Source: Pseudomonas sp. efr-133-TYG-5
GTDB lineage: Bacteria > Pseudomonadota > Gammaproteobacteria > Pseudomonadales > Pseudomonadaceae
Length of the DNA stretch: 64,000 bases
Direction: 5' to 3'
NCBI RefSeq assembly: GCF_030209175.1
Contig: NZ_JARVSM010000001.1
Span: 744,001 to 808,000, forward strand
Shown: positions 22,209 through 31,154 of the stretch, in pieces
Numbering within the stretch: position 1 is the stretch's first letter
How the letters are laid out: the number at the start of each line of letters is the position of its first letter
The notes under the pieces: generated by a model
The model's database searches: none
What the model was told of the DNA's origin: nothing
What the model saw: only the letters and a program-made list of their open reading frames with translations
Translations under genes and position numbers: made by a program

Positions 22209-23231
22209 TTACCAGAAACGCTGTTGGGTCAGACGACTCCACCAGCTCAGCAGCACGCGATCCACCGAACCGCTGGCCGCCATGCCGATGCGTTCCTGCA
22301 GGCTTTTGCGCTCGGCGTAATGCAGGTGGTAGACCTCGGACTGTTTGGCGCGGTCGGCGAGGTATTCGTCGCTGGTCTTGAGTTCGTCGACCAGTTGCTT
22401 GTCCAGCGCGGCGATACCGAGCCAGACTTCACCGGTGGCCACTTCGTCGATGGCCAGCTGCGGGCGATAGCGGGCGACAAAGTTCTTGAACAGCTGATGG
22501 GTGATGTCCAGGTCTTCCTGGAATTTTTCCCGGCCCTTCTCGGTGTTTTCGCCAAACACGGTCAGCGTGCGTTTGTACTCGCCGGCGGTCAGGACTTCGA
22601 AGTCGATGTCGTGCTTTTTCAGCAGACGGTTGACGTTGGGCAGCTGCGCCACCACGCCGATCGAGCCAAGAATGGCGAACGGCGCGCTGATGATCTTCTC
22701 GCCGATGCAGGCCATCATGTAGCCGCCGCTGGCCGCGACCTTGTCGATGCACACGGTCAGCGGTACGCCCGCCTCGCGGATACGCGCCAGTTGCGACGAA
22801 GCCAAGCCATAGCTGTGGACCATGCCGCCACCGCTTTCCAGGCGCAGCACGACTTCATCCTTGGGCGTGGCGAGGGTCAGCAGCGCAGTGATTTCGTGAC
22901 GCAGGCTCTCGGTGGCCGACGCCTTGATGTCACCGTCGAAATCCAGCACGAATACCCGTGGTTTGCTTTCGGGATGTTTCTTCTGCTTCTTCTCGGACTT
23001 GGCCTGGCCCTTGCGCAGGGCCTTGAGCTGATCCTTGTCGAGCAGGGTCTGCTCCAGGCGCTCGCGCAGGCCTTTATAGAAATCATTGAGCTTGCTGACC
23101 TGCAACTGGCCAGCCGACTTGCGCCGGCCCTTGCTGCGCAGCGCAGCAAAACTGGCCAGCACCACCAGGATGGCGATGACCAGGGTCACGGTCTTGGCCA
23201 GGAAACCGGCATATTCAGTCAAAAACTCCAC
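22209..23231 (-). CDS. sohB: Inner-membrane peptidase of family S49 (SohB)
   Basis: SohB is a membrane-anchored serine protease related to signal peptide peptidase SppA. The 340-residue protein has an N-terminal transmembrane helix (about 9-28) and a basic Lys-rich linker (about 80-100), then the S49 domain with catalytic Ser168 in AASGGYMMA and general-base Lys220 in GEYKRTLT, the expected Ser/Lys dyad. I chose the GTG start at 23229-23231 because a GAAGGAG ribosome-binding site sits five bases upstream and the protein then begins at the membrane helix; longer in-frame starts add sequence unlike the family. It is divergent from the histidine phosphatase gene. Confidence 0.9.
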   Translation of the reverse strand: MEFLTEYAGFLAKTVTLVIAILVVLASFAALRSKGRRKSAGQLQVSKLNDFYKGLRERLEQTLLDKDQLKALRKGQAKSEKKQKKHPESKPRVFVLDFDGDIKASATESLRHEITALLTLATPKDEVVLRLESGGGMVHSYGLASSQLARIREAGVPLTVCIDKVAASGGYMMACIGEKIISAPFAILGSIGVVAQLPNVNRLLKKHDIDFEVLTAGEYKRTLTVFGENTEKGREKFQEDLDITHQLFKNFVARYRPQLAIDEVATGEVWLGIAALDKQLVDELKTSDEYLADRAKQSEVYHLHYAERKSLQERIGMAASGSVDRVLLSWWSRLTQQRFW

Positions 23232-23372
23232 AGGGACTCCTTCAAACGATGCGCGGTCGTGTAACACACGCGGGATAACGCCAGCATACCCATGCGCCGC
23301 TTCATCGGCCAGCCGTGAAACCTCTGGCAACAGGCCTGTAACGGGCATTTCAAACAAGCGTATGTTTTTTCA

Positions 23373-23401
23373 TTGACAGCTCACCTGCATCCCCATAACC
23401 T
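23373..23401 (+). promoter_or_regulatory. Candidate sigma-70 promoter for the phosphatase-SCP2 operon
   Basis: A perfect -35 hexamer TTGACA (23373-23378) is followed after 17 bases by TAACCT (23396-23401), a weak -10 match. It lies 35 bases upstream of the GTG start at 23437. Spacing and position fit; the poor -10 keeps confidence moderate. Confidence 0.45.
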
Positions 23402-23436
23402 CGCCTCAACCTTCAACGTACCGGGATGACGCGGAC

Positions 23437-24147
23437 GTGGGCAGCATCTATCTGATTCGACATGGCCAGGCCTCCTTTGGTGCAGACGACTATGACGTTC
23501 TCTCGCCGACCGGTGTGCGCCAGGCAGAAATCCTCGGTCGCCACCTGGCCGAGCTGGGGATCCGCTTCGACCGCTGCCTGTCCGGTGACCTGCGCCGCCA
23601 GCAACACACCGCCAACAGTGCGCTGGAACAGCTCGCTGCGGCGGGTCTGGCGATACCGCCGCTGGAAATCGATTCCGCGTTCAACGAGTTCGACGCCGAT
23701 GCGGTGATTCGTGCGCTGCTGCCGGCAATGCTCGCGGACGAGCCGGAAGCGCTCGACATCCTGCGCAACGCCGCGCAGAACCGTGGCGAGTTCCAGCGCA
23801 TCTTCGCCCTGATCATCGAACGCTGGCTGGCCGGCACCTACGACACCCCGGGCCTGGAGAGCTGGCTGGGCTTTGTCGAACGCGTGCAGGCCGGTCTGCA
23901 GCGCATCCTCGAACAAGCCGACAACACCCAGAAAATCGCCGTGTTCACCTCGGGCGGAACCATCACCGCCCTGCTCCACCTGATTACCCGGATGCCGGCC
24001 AGCCAGGCATTCGAGCTGAACTGGCAAATCGTCAACACCTCGCTCAACCAGCTGAAATTCCGCGGCCGCGAGGTGGCCCTGGCTTCCTTCAACAGTCATG
24101 CGCACCTGCAATTGTTGAAGGCCCCGGAACTCATCACTTTCCGCTGA
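23437..24147 (+). CDS. Histidine phosphatase family protein (phosphoglycerate mutase-like)
   Basis: The 236-residue protein starts with the catalytic signature IYLIRHGQA, in which the histidine of RHG is phosphorylated during hydrolysis of phosphate esters. The second catalytic histidine of the fold is not obvious, since the segment VFTSGGTITALLHLI holds Ser-Gly where many members have Ser-His; such GG variants occur in a subset of the family. The start is a GTG; no strong ribosome-binding site is visible. It lies 48 bases upstream of the SCP2 gene and probably forms an operon with it. The substrate is unknown. Confidence 0.85.
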   Translation: MGSIYLIRHGQASFGADDYDVLSPTGVRQAEILGRHLAELGIRFDRCLSGDLRRQQHTANSALEQLAAAGLAIPPLEIDSAFNEFDADAVIRALLPAMLADEPEALDILRNAAQNRGEFQRIFALIIERWLAGTYDTPGLESWLGFVERVQAGLQRILEQADNTQKIAVFTSGGTITALLHLITRMPASQAFELNWQIVNTSLNQLKFRGREVALASFNSHAHLQLLKAPELITFR

Positions 24148-24195
24148 GTCCGGATTACTGTGACCCTGCTGCAATCAACCCAAAAGGATCGAACA

Positions 24196-24513
24196 ATGAC
24201 CTCCGTAGCCGATGCCGTAAAAGCAATGCAAGCCAAGTTCAACCCAGCCGCTGCTGCCGGTCTGGATCTGGTCTTCGGTTTCAACATCACTGACGAAGAC
24301 AAGCACTACGCCCTGATCGTCAAAGACGGCACTTGCGACATTCAGGAAGGCGAAAACGCCGACGCCAACTGCACCCTGGTGCTGGACAGTGCAACCCTGA
24401 AAGACATCGTCAGCGGCGAAACCGATGGCATGCAAGCATTCATGGGCGGCAAGCTGCGCGTTGAAGGCGACATGATGCTGTCGATGAAACTGTCCGAGCT
24501 GTTCCCTTCGTAA
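24196..24513 (+). CDS. SCP2 sterol-binding domain protein
   Basis: This 105-residue protein is a single SCP2 domain (lipid-binding fold), with the typical core HYALIVKDGTCDIQEGENAD and the end GGKLRVEGDMMLSMKLSELF. Such small proteins bind acyl or isoprenoid lipids and may act as lipid carriers. The ATG at 24196 is preceded by AGGA; a longer frame begins within the gap but lacks support. It follows the histidine phosphatase gene closely, and a perfect hairpin follows after the stop. Confidence 0.88.
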   Translation: MTSVADAVKAMQAKFNPAAAAGLDLVFGFNITDEDKHYALIVKDGTCDIQEGENADANCTLVLDSATLKDIVSGETDGMQAFMGGKLRVEGDMMLSMKLSELFPS

Positions 24514-24552
24514 TACCGCGGCTTCGCCCATGCGAAGCCTGCCGGATTACCC

Positions 24553-24583
24553 CACGAATCCCGCCCCTGTGGCGGGATTCGTG
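24553..24583 (+). terminator. Rho-independent terminator after the SCP2 gene
   Basis: A perfect 13-base-pair stem (CACGAATCCCGCC with GGCGGGATTCGTG) encloses the five-base loop CCTGT, 40 bases after the SCP2 stop codon. The T-tract after it is weak (CGTCTTGG). Confidence 0.75.
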
Positions 24584-24816
24584 CGTCTTGGCCTGGGTAA
24601 ACGGCGCCAGCTGCACACCGAGCACTGCAGCAACAAGAAATCACCCCACGCAAACGATGATGCATAAGACAGTTGATCGCCTCGGCAACATTGGCTGACA
24701 CAACGTTGACCTCGATCAGTGGTGCGCGCCACAGCCCTCTCTAACCTTGCGTCTCCATCGAAAGCCACGGACGGCTCCCGGGAGCCAGCGGCTATCCCCT
24801 GCAAGGAAGAGCAAAC

Positions 24817-26535
24817 ATGCGATCACTCAAGATTATTCTACTGTCGTCGGCATTCAACGGCCTGACGCAACGCGCCTGGCTGGAACTGCGCCAGGCCGGG
24901 CATTCACCCAGCGTGGTGCTGTTCACCGACGAAGCCGCGGTCTGCGCGCAAATCGAACACAGCGGCGCCGACCTGGTCATCTGCCCGTTCCTCAAGGACC
25001 GTGTCCCCCAGGTGTTATGGAGCAACCCGCAGCGCCCGGTGGTAATCATTCACCCCGGCATCGTCGGTGACCGTGGCGCCAGTGCACTGGACTGGGCGAT
25101 CACCCGCGAGCTGCCGACCTGGGGCGTGACCGCGCTGCAAGCGGTGGAGGAAATGGACGCCGGGCCGGTCTGGGCCACCTGCGAATTCAACCTGCCGGCG
25201 GGCCTGCGCAAGTCCGAGCTGTACAACGGCCGGGTCAGCGACGCAGGCATGCGCTGCATTCGCGAAGTCGTGGAAAAATTCGTCGACGGCTTCGTCCCGG
25301 TGGCGTTGGACTACGCCGATCCGAACGTGCGCGGACACTTGCAGCCGAACATGAAACAGGACGACCGCAGCTTCAGCTGGCATGACTGCGCGCGCTTCAT
25401 CAAGCGCTGCATCGATGCCGCAGACGGGCAGCCCGGTGTGCTGGCCAGCCTCGCCGGCGCTCAGTACTACGTGTACGACGCCCACCTTGACGAGCGCAGC
25501 GGCGTGCCCGGTGAAATCCTTGCGGTGCATGACGACGCAGTGCTGGTGGCGACCGGCGATCACAGCCTGTGGATCGGCGCGCTGCGGCGCAAACCGCAAC
25601 CCGGCGAAGAAACCTTCAAGCGCCCGGCGCGGCATGTCCTGGCCGAGCGACTGGCGCGGGTGCCGCTGCTGGACTGGTCGGTGGCCCATGCGCCGTTCAG
25701 CACCGAGGCCTATCAGCCACTGCGTTACCGAGAGTGCGGTCACGTCGGCGAGCTGACGTTCGAGTTCTACAATGGCGCGATGAGCACCGAGCAGTGCCAA
25801 CGCATGGTCGAGGCCTTGCGCTGGGCCAAGGCCCGCGACACCCAGGTGCTGCTGATTCGCGGCGGCCGCGGCAGCTTTTGCAACGGCGTGCACCTGAACG
25901 TGATTCAGGCTGCCGAAGATCCGGGGGCCGAGGCCTGGGCCAATATCCAGGCCATCGACGACGTCTGCGCCGAACTGCTCAACGCGCGGCAACTGGTGGT
26001 CAGCGGCATCACCGGTAACGCCGGGGCAGGCGGAGTGATGCTGCCCCTGGCCGCCGATATCGTGTTCGCCCGCGCCGACATCGTGCTCAACCCGCACTAC
26101 CGGAGCATGGGCCTGTACGGTTCGGAATACTGGACCTACAGCCTGCCCCGCGCTGTCGGCCCGGCCATGGCCGAGCAGTTGACCCAGGCTTGCCTGCCGA
26201 TCAGCGCAGGCCAGGCGTTGCAACTGGGCATGATCCAGGAAGTCGGCCCGCGCTGCCCGGACGAGTTCGCGCTGTGGCTGCTGCAAAGGGCCAATGCCGC
26301 GCTGACCGATCCGACCTACGCCGCCATTCGCGAACGCAAGTTGCGCGTCGACACGGTGCTGATCCAGCAATGCCGCGAAAACGAACTGCAGGAAATGCAG
26401 GAAGACATGCTGTACAACCGCAGTCAGTTTGCCGAGAAGTGCCGCCACTTCGTCTACAAGCGCAAGGTCTGCGGCACGCCAGCGCGGCTGGTGGCGGACT
26501 GGGCGCGCGTGCGTGAGGTTGAACTGGCGCGGTGA
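24817..26535 (+). CDS. HoxX-like protein: formyltransferase fused to enoyl-CoA hydratase domain
   Basis: The 572-residue protein has the two-part HoxX architecture. The N-terminal half resembles formyl-tetrahydrofolate-dependent transferases, with VVIIHPGIVGDRGASALDWA standing in for their Asn-His-Asp active site. The C-terminal half is a crotonase-fold domain with the oxyanion-hole segments RGGRGSFCNGVHLNVI and TGNAGAGGVML. In hydrogenase operons HoxX makes the CO ligand of [NiFe] centres from a formyl donor under oxic conditions. No hydrogenase gene is in this window, so its role here may differ. The start is the ATG at 24817 (MRSLKIILLSSAFNG), after a GGAAGAG ribosome-binding site. A LysR gene follows 90 bases downstream on the same strand. 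Confidence 0.8.
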   Translation: MRSLKIILLSSAFNGLTQRAWLELRQAGHSPSVVLFTDEAAVCAQIEHSGADLVICPFLKDRVPQVLWSNPQRPVVIIHPGIVGDRGASALDWAITRELPTWGVTALQAVEEMDAGPVWATCEFNLPAGLRKSELYNGRVSDAGMRCIREVVEKFVDGFVPVALDYADPNVRGHLQPNMKQDDRSFSWHDCARFIKRCIDAADGQPGVLASLAGAQYYVYDAHLDERSGVPGEILAVHDDAVLVATGDHSLWIGALRRKPQPGEETFKRPARHVLAERLARVPLLDWSVAHAPFSTEAYQPLRYRECGHVGELTFEFYNGAMSTEQCQRMVEALRWAKARDTQVLLIRGGRGSFCNGVHLNVIQAAEDPGAEAWANIQAIDDVCAELLNARQLVVSGITGNAGAGGVMLPLAADIVFARADIVLNPHYRSMGLYGSEYWTYSLPRAVGPAMAEQLTQACLPISAGQALQLGMIQEVGPRCPDEFALWLLQRANAALTDPTYAAIRERKLRVDTVLIQQCRENELQEMQEDMLYNRSQFAEKCRHFVYKRKVCGTPARLVADWARVREVELAR

Positions 26536-26625
26536 CCGCGAAGGGCTGGGCCAAGCGCCGTTATGACCGATGACGCGTTGCCGCCCAGCCCTTACAATGC
26601 GCGCACCTCATGCATCGGCCCGCCC

Positions 26626-27489
26626 ATGGACATCGACCTCGCCCGTACCTTTCTGGAAATCGTCCGTCACGGCAGTCTCGCGGCGGCGGCGCAGAAGCTG
26701 TTCGTCACGCAAACGGCGATCACCGCCCGCGTGCAGAAGCTCGAAAGCCAGTTGGGCAGCACCCTGTTCGTGCGCAACCGCGCCGGGGCCAAACTGACGC
26801 CCAACGGTGAGGCCTTCGTGGTCTACGCCAACCAACTGGTGCAGACCTGGGAAGCCGCGCGCCGCGACCTGCCGCTGCCGGAGGGCTATCGCGACGTGCT
26901 GCACATCGGCGGCGAAGTCAGCCTGTGCAATCCGCTGATGCTCAGCTGGGCCGCCGAGCTGCGCGAGAAAATTCCCAGCCACGCCCTGCGCATGGAAATC
27001 CGCGACGGCGAGAACCTGCTGCGCCAGCTCGAACTCGGCGTGCTCGACGCCGCGCTGGTGTACCAGCCGGAATACTGGCCAGGCCTGCAGGTCGAGCAGG
27101 TCCTGGAAGAAAAACTGATTCTGGTGCGTACCCCGGACCGCCCCGATCCCTACGTCTATATCGACTGGGGCCCGGACTTCCGCCGCCAGCACGACGCCGC
27201 GCTGCCGGAAAAAGCCAAGGCGGCGCTGGGTTTCAATCTCGGCCCGCTGGCCCTGCAATACATTCTGGAAAACGGCGGCAGCGGCTATTTCCGCACCCGC
27301 GTGGTTCGCACCTACCTGGAGAGCGGCGCGCTGGAGACGGTGACCAAAGCGCCGGAGTTCGGCTATCCGACCTACCTGGTGTATTCGCGCGACCGGGACT
27401 CGGCGACCCTGCAACAGGCGTTCGACCTGCTGCGCGAAGTGATCCGCGCCGATGACGACTGGTCGCAACGCTGGAATCCGTTGAGCTGA
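26626..27489 (+). CDS. LysR family transcriptional regulator
   Basis: This 287-residue protein has an N-terminal winged helix-turn-helix (MDIDLARTFLEIVRHGSLAA then AAQKLFVTQTAITARVQKLE) and a LysR effector-binding domain. I chose the ATG at 26626 because the helix-turn-helix begins right there, as in related proteins; a frame opening at 26563 adds 21 residues without domain support. It follows the HoxX-like gene on the same strand, 90 bases on, and could regulate it or be co-transcribed. The target genes and ligand are not evident. Confidence 0.9.
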   Translation: MDIDLARTFLEIVRHGSLAAAAQKLFVTQTAITARVQKLESQLGSTLFVRNRAGAKLTPNGEAFVVYANQLVQTWEAARRDLPLPEGYRDVLHIGGEVSLCNPLMLSWAAELREKIPSHALRMEIRDGENLLRQLELGVLDAALVYQPEYWPGLQVEQVLEEKLILVRTPDRPDPYVYIDWGPDFRRQHDAALPEKAKAALGFNLGPLALQYILENGGSGYFRTRVVRTYLESGALETVTKAPEFGYPTYLVYSRDRDSATLQQAFDLLREVIRADDDWSQRWNPLS

Positions 27490-27610
27490 GTCCGGGCGCC
27501 CACGACCGCTTTGCACCGAATGATGGCATTTGTGTCCTCAAGGTTGGCCCTGCCGCCGACGCGGGATCGGCTACGCTGCTGGGATAACAACAATCCCGCA
27601 GGTGACCGCA

Positions 27611-28756
27611 GTGAGGCAGACCACCGAAGCGTTCCGCAGCCGCTACCGCGCCGCCATCCATCGGCGTTATAACCCGTGGCTGCACGGCACCTTCGTGATG
27701 CTGTTCGGCCTCCTGGCCATCGGCGCCTTCTGCAGCGCTGTGCACCGGGTGCAGGCGCTGGAATGGCTGACCGTGCCGCTGACCCTGCTGCTGTTCAACG
27801 CTGGCGTCTACGCGGTGCACCGGCACCTGGGGCATCACAAGAAAAGCTTGGCGAAAATGTTCTACGCCCGCCACGCCGGCGACCATCACAGTTTTTTCAC
27901 TTCCGGCCACATGACCTACGACAGCGCCCGCGACTGGCGGGTGATCCTGTTCCCGGCGTGGCTAATCGTGCTGCACACCCTGGTCATCACCCTGCCCTTG
28001 TGGTGGCTGATCGCGCAGGTCAATACCAACGTCGCCGGGTTGTTCGGCGCCTGCATGGTCCTCGGTTACCTGACCTATGAAGTGTTTCACGCGCTCGAAC
28101 ATTTGCCGGCGAGCAATCCGCTGACCCGCCTGCCGTGGATTCGCCAGATGCGCCGCCTGCATGAGCTGCATCACCGCCGCGAGCGCATGCAGGAGCGCAA
28201 TTTCAATATCGTCCTGCCATTGATGGACTACCTGTTCGGCACCCTCTACTGGGAACCGGAACCCACGCCGCTGAGCCTTTCGAGAACGCCCATGACCCGC
28301 ATGCAGCACCAGATCGACATCGCCGGCGAGCCGATTGCCGTCCTCACCTACGCGGCCAGCGTCACTCGCTGGCCGGAATGGCACCCGTCGTCGCTGAAGA
28401 TCGAGGGCCCCGCCGGGCCGCTGCATGCCGGTGCACGCTTCGCCGAGGACATCCATGCCGGCGGCCGCTCGGGGCACCTGCGATGGGAAGTGACCGAGTA
28501 CCTGCCCGGTCGGCGCTGGTGCGCGCGGGCCCAGGGCGATCACGGCCTATCGTTGCTGCTGACCTATGAGTGTTCGGCTGAGGGCAGTGGCACGCGGTTC
28601 ATCCGCACCCTGGATTACCGGTTCGAGGGCCTGGCCATGCGCGTGGCCAATCAGTTGCTGCTCAAACGGCGCATCGAGCGCGAGTCGGCAGCCTCGATGC
28701 TCGCCCTGCGTGAGCGAGCGGTGCAGTCCCTGGCCTCCGTGCGGGCCAGCGCATGA
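27611..28756 (+). CDS. Fatty acid hydroxylase/sterol desaturase-like protein fused to an SRPBCC domain
   Basis: The N-terminal part (about 1-240) is an integral-membrane di-iron hydroxylase: it has several hydrophobic helices and histidine clusters HRHLGHH, HAGDHH, HALEH and HELHH that match the metal-binding pattern of the fatty acid hydroxylase superfamily. The C-terminal part (about 245-381) reads as an SRPBCC/START-like lipid-binding domain (AVLTYAASVTRWPEWHPSSL then the RWEVTEYLPGRRWCARA core). The combination suggests a hydroxylase with its own hydrophobic-substrate module. The GTG at 27611 is preferred because AGGTGA precedes it at a proper distance; a longer in-frame start at 27530 lacks one. 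The stop overlaps the start of the next gene by four bases (ATGA), so the two are translationally coupled. Confidence 0.7.
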   Translation: MRQTTEAFRSRYRAAIHRRYNPWLHGTFVMLFGLLAIGAFCSAVHRVQALEWLTVPLTLLLFNAGVYAVHRHLGHHKKSLAKMFYARHAGDHHSFFTSGHMTYDSARDWRVILFPAWLIVLHTLVITLPLWWLIAQVNTNVAGLFGACMVLGYLTYEVFHALEHLPASNPLTRLPWIRQMRRLHELHHRRERMQERNFNIVLPLMDYLFGTLYWEPEPTPLSLSRTPMTRMQHQIDIAGEPIAVLTYAASVTRWPEWHPSSLKIEGPAGPLHAGARFAEDIHAGGRSGHLRWEVTEYLPGRRWCARAQGDHGLSLLLTYECSAEGSGTRFIRTLDYRFEGLAMRVANQLLLKRRIERESAASMLALRERAVQSLASVRASA

Positions 28757-29829
28757 AGCTGCTTCAGGGCGTGGGGCTGCTGATCATCGTCGTTGTGGCA
28801 TTCCTGTTGTTGCTGCCGACCCGCGTCGAGCCCGTGGCCTGGACGCCGCCACCGGCACCGTCGCTGACCGAGGGGGTATACGCCGATAACCAACGGCTCA
28901 AGCGCGTGGAGCGGATCGGCCCGAGCGACATCGAAGGGCCCGAGGCTCTGTTGCTGGAAAACGATTTGCTGATCACCGGGCTGCATGACGGGCGCCTGAT
29001 CCAGAGCAGCCTCGACGGTCAGCAGCGCAAGGTGCTGGCCGACACCGGCGGCCGTCCCCTTGGTCTGGCGCGGCACCCCAATGGTCTGCTGGTGATTGCC
29101 GATGGCGTCAAGGGGTTGCTGTCGCTCGATGCCCAGGGGCAACTGGTGGCATTGACCACCGCCGCCAATGGCCTGGCCTTCGGTTTCACCGATGACGTGG
29201 CGATCGACAAGTCCGGGCATTACGCCTACTTCAGCGACGCGTCGAGTCGCTGGGGCTACGGTCACGACGGCGAGGCCATCATCGAGCACGGTGGCGACGG
29301 GCGCCTGCTGCGCTACGACTTCCAGACCGGCAAGACCAGCGTGCTATTGGACAAACTGGAGTTTGCCAACGGCGTCACCCTCGGCCCTGACGACGCCTAT
29401 GTGCTGGTCAACGAAACCGGAGCCTACCGCATCAGCCGTTACTGGCTGACCGGGCCCAAGGCCGGCACGCATGACCTGTTCATCGACAACCTGCCGGGAC
29501 TGCCGGACAACCTCGCCTTCAACGGTCGCGAGCGCTTCTGGGTGGCGCTGTATGCGCCGCGCAATCCGTTGCTCGATGGCACTGCCGCGCATCCGTTCGT
29601 GCGCAAGATGATCGTGCGTGCCCTCACCGTATTGCCCAAACCGGTGGAGAAGCGCGGCTTCGTGCTGGGCCTGGACCTGGAGGGCAAGGTCATCGCCAAT
29701 CTGCAGGACGCGAGCAACGGCAATTACTCGCCGATTACCACGGCGCGAGAGTATGGCGACTGGTTGTATTTCGGCTCGCTGAAAGCCACGCACATGGCGC
29801 GGCTGCCGTTGGCGGACGCGTTGCAGTAA
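28753..29829 (+). CDS. Membrane-anchored strictosidine synthase/SMP-30-like beta-propeller protein
   Basis: The 358-residue product has an N-terminal membrane anchor (residues 4-22, LLQGVGLLIIVVVAFLLLL) and a six-bladed beta-propeller of the strictosidine synthase-like/SMP-30 type, with the typical segments FTDDVAIDKSGHYAYFSDAS, LLRYDFQTGKTSVLL and FANGVTLGPDDAYVLVNETG. Bacterial members are mostly uncharacterised; relatives include lactonases and arylesterases. It overlaps the preceding hydroxylase-SRPBCC gene, so the two products probably act on the same lipid or lactone substrate. The C-terminal domain would face the periplasm. Confidence 0.8.
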   Translation: MKLLQGVGLLIIVVVAFLLLLPTRVEPVAWTPPPAPSLTEGVYADNQRLKRVERIGPSDIEGPEALLLENDLLITGLHDGRLIQSSLDGQQRKVLADTGGRPLGLARHPNGLLVIADGVKGLLSLDAQGQLVALTTAANGLAFGFTDDVAIDKSGHYAYFSDASSRWGYGHDGEAIIEHGGDGRLLRYDFQTGKTSVLLDKLEFANGVTLGPDDAYVLVNETGAYRISRYWLTGPKAGTHDLFIDNLPGLPDNLAFNGRERFWVALYAPRNPLLDGTAAHPFVRKMIVRALTVLPKPVEKRGFVLGLDLEGKVIANLQDASNGNYSPITTAREYGDWLYFGSLKATHMARLPLADALQ

Positions 29830-29853
29830 CCCAGGAGGATGCCCGCTATCGCA

Positions 29854-29885
29854 GGCAAGCCAGCGCCTGCACACGCTGGCTTGCC
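29854..29885. repeat. REP-like hairpin, possible terminator
   Basis: Inverted arms GGCAAGCCAGCG (29854-29865) and CGCTGGCTTGCC (29874-29885) around an eight-base loop resemble the Pseudomonas REP core GCTGGCTTGCC also seen at 41267-41357. It separates the propeller gene from a convergent small gene and may serve both as a terminator. Confidence 0.6.
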
Positions 29886-29894
29886 GGCACTGCC

Positions 29895-30065
29895 TCAGTT
29901 ACTCGACTTGTCGAATTTTTCCGGATCTTCATCCGTCGGCAACTGATCCGGTTCCGGCTCTTCTTCGGGATAGGCCGTGGTGTGCGCCGGACTGTTGGGT
30001 TCGGGATGGGTCGGAACCGGGTCGAATGCACCCTGTTGTTCGCTGGGGAATTTCGGATCGGCCAT
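29895..30065 (-). CDS. Small acidic proline-rich hypothetical protein
   Basis: This 56-residue protein (MADPKFPSEQQGAFDPVPTH at the N-terminus) is rich in Pro, Glu and Asp and likely disordered. The ATG at 30063-30065 is preceded by a GAGGTG ribosome-binding site. Similar tiny proteins are common in Pseudomonas, with no known role. It lies 109 bases downstream of the stop of the DUF465 gene, on the same strand. Confidence 0.65.
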   Translation of the reverse strand: MADPKFPSEQQGAFDPVPTHPEPNSPAHTTAYPEEEPEPDQLPTDEDPEKFDKSSN

Positions 30066-30174
30066 GGGGCACCTCGCAAGGAGTCGATGAATTCGGACTC
30101 TGAACATTCGAGGTGCCAGGTGGTCACGGCGTTCAAAAGGATCCGCCACCGATGGTCGGCGGATCAGCCGATGC

Positions 30175-30417
30175 TCAGGAACGCGCCTGCAATTGCTGGA
30201 CGATCTTGTCCTTGACCAGCAAACGCTTCTCCTTGAGTTTCTTCAGCACATCGTCACTGGGCGCGTCCGACGTGGCGGTTTCCGCTTTGACCACTTCGGC
30301 GTCGGCCTGGGCGTATTTGTTGATCAATGAATCCAGAAATGGATCCTCGGTGCGTTTTTGCTGGATCTCTTCCTTCGATATCTTCAAATCCTGGAACAGG
30401 TCATGGGAAACCGGCAT
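30175..30417 (-). CDS. YdcH/DUF465 family small coiled-coil protein
   Basis: The 80-residue protein is almost entirely helical and charged, ending DDVLKKLKEKRLLVKDKIVQ, the recurring pattern of DUF465 (YdcH-like) proteins: two helices with a conserved LKKxRLxLKD-type segment. The start MPVSHDLFQDLKISKEEI matches Pseudomonas relatives and has a GGAGG-like ribosome-binding site. Its function is unknown. It is divergent from the DUF4142 gene. Confidence 0.8.
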   Translation of the reverse strand: MPVSHDLFQDLKISKEEIQQKRTEDPFLDSLINKYAQADAEVVKAETATSDAPSDDVLKKLKEKRLLVKDKIVQQLQARS

Positions 30418-30622
30418 GGAACACCTCCGTCAATTGATCGGCAGCCAGCGCGACTGATTGCGCCAGCCAGTTATCAGAATGGCCTCGGTTGTCGGGTTCT
30501 GTCGACCTCCTGTCTGACCAGCGGTGGCCGTTCGTCGTCCTTTGGCAAATCCGATCAAACCTTTGCCGCTGCGCGTCGCTCCATTGAACAACGCTCACAA
30601 CAACCTGCGTGGAGAAACATCA

Positions 30623-31144
30623 ATGGACGGATTCAACCTGCGTCACCTGGCCCTCGCTGTCGCTTTGAGCTGCGGCATGGGCAGCGCCTTCGCTGCCACT
30701 TCCAACAGTTTTGTCGACGACGCCGCAGCCGGTGGCATTGCCGAGATCGAAACCAGCCGCCTGGCGCTGGAAAAAAGCTCCTCGGCCGACATCAAGGCAT
30801 TTGCCAACATGATGATCACCGATCACGGCAAGGCCAACGATGAGTTGGCGAGCATCGCCAAGGCCAACGACATCAAGGTTCCCGACGAAACCACCCTGGT
30901 CAAACAGGCCAAGGAAAAGATCCTCGACATGCGCGATGAATCCTTCGACGCAGCCTACGCCAACAATCAGGTCAAGGCCCACGAAGAGACCATCGAGCTG
31001 TTCAAGAAAGAAGCCAACACCGTGACCGACGACAAGGTCAAAGGCGCCCCGGAACTGAAAGCCTTCGCGCAGAAAATGCTCCCGGCGCTGGAAAAACACC
31101 TGGCCCAGGCCAAAGAGCTGCAAGCCAAGCATCCAAGCAAGTAA
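30623..31144 (+). CDS. DUF4142 periplasmic protein
   Basis: This 173-residue protein has a signal peptide (cleavage near GSAFA-AT) and a helical DUF4142 domain (ferritin-like bundle) with the motif IKAFANMMITDHGKANDEL and the C-terminal FAQKMLPALEKHLAQAKEL. The His residues of DHGK and EKHL are typical of the family, whose members are often induced by stress in bacteria, though the biochemical role is not known. The ATG at 30623 has a GGAG ribosome-binding site; a longer frame to 30524 ahead of the signal peptide is not supported. A long palindrome follows 10 bases after the stop. Confidence 0.85.
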   Translation: MDGFNLRHLALAVALSCGMGSAFAATSNSFVDDAAAGGIAEIETSRLALEKSSSADIKAFANMMITDHGKANDELASIAKANDIKVPDETTLVKQAKEKILDMRDESFDAAYANNQVKAHEETIELFKKEANTVTDDKVKGAPELKAFAQKMLPALEKHLAQAKELQAKHPSK

Positions 31145-31154
31145 ATTTCCTGCA

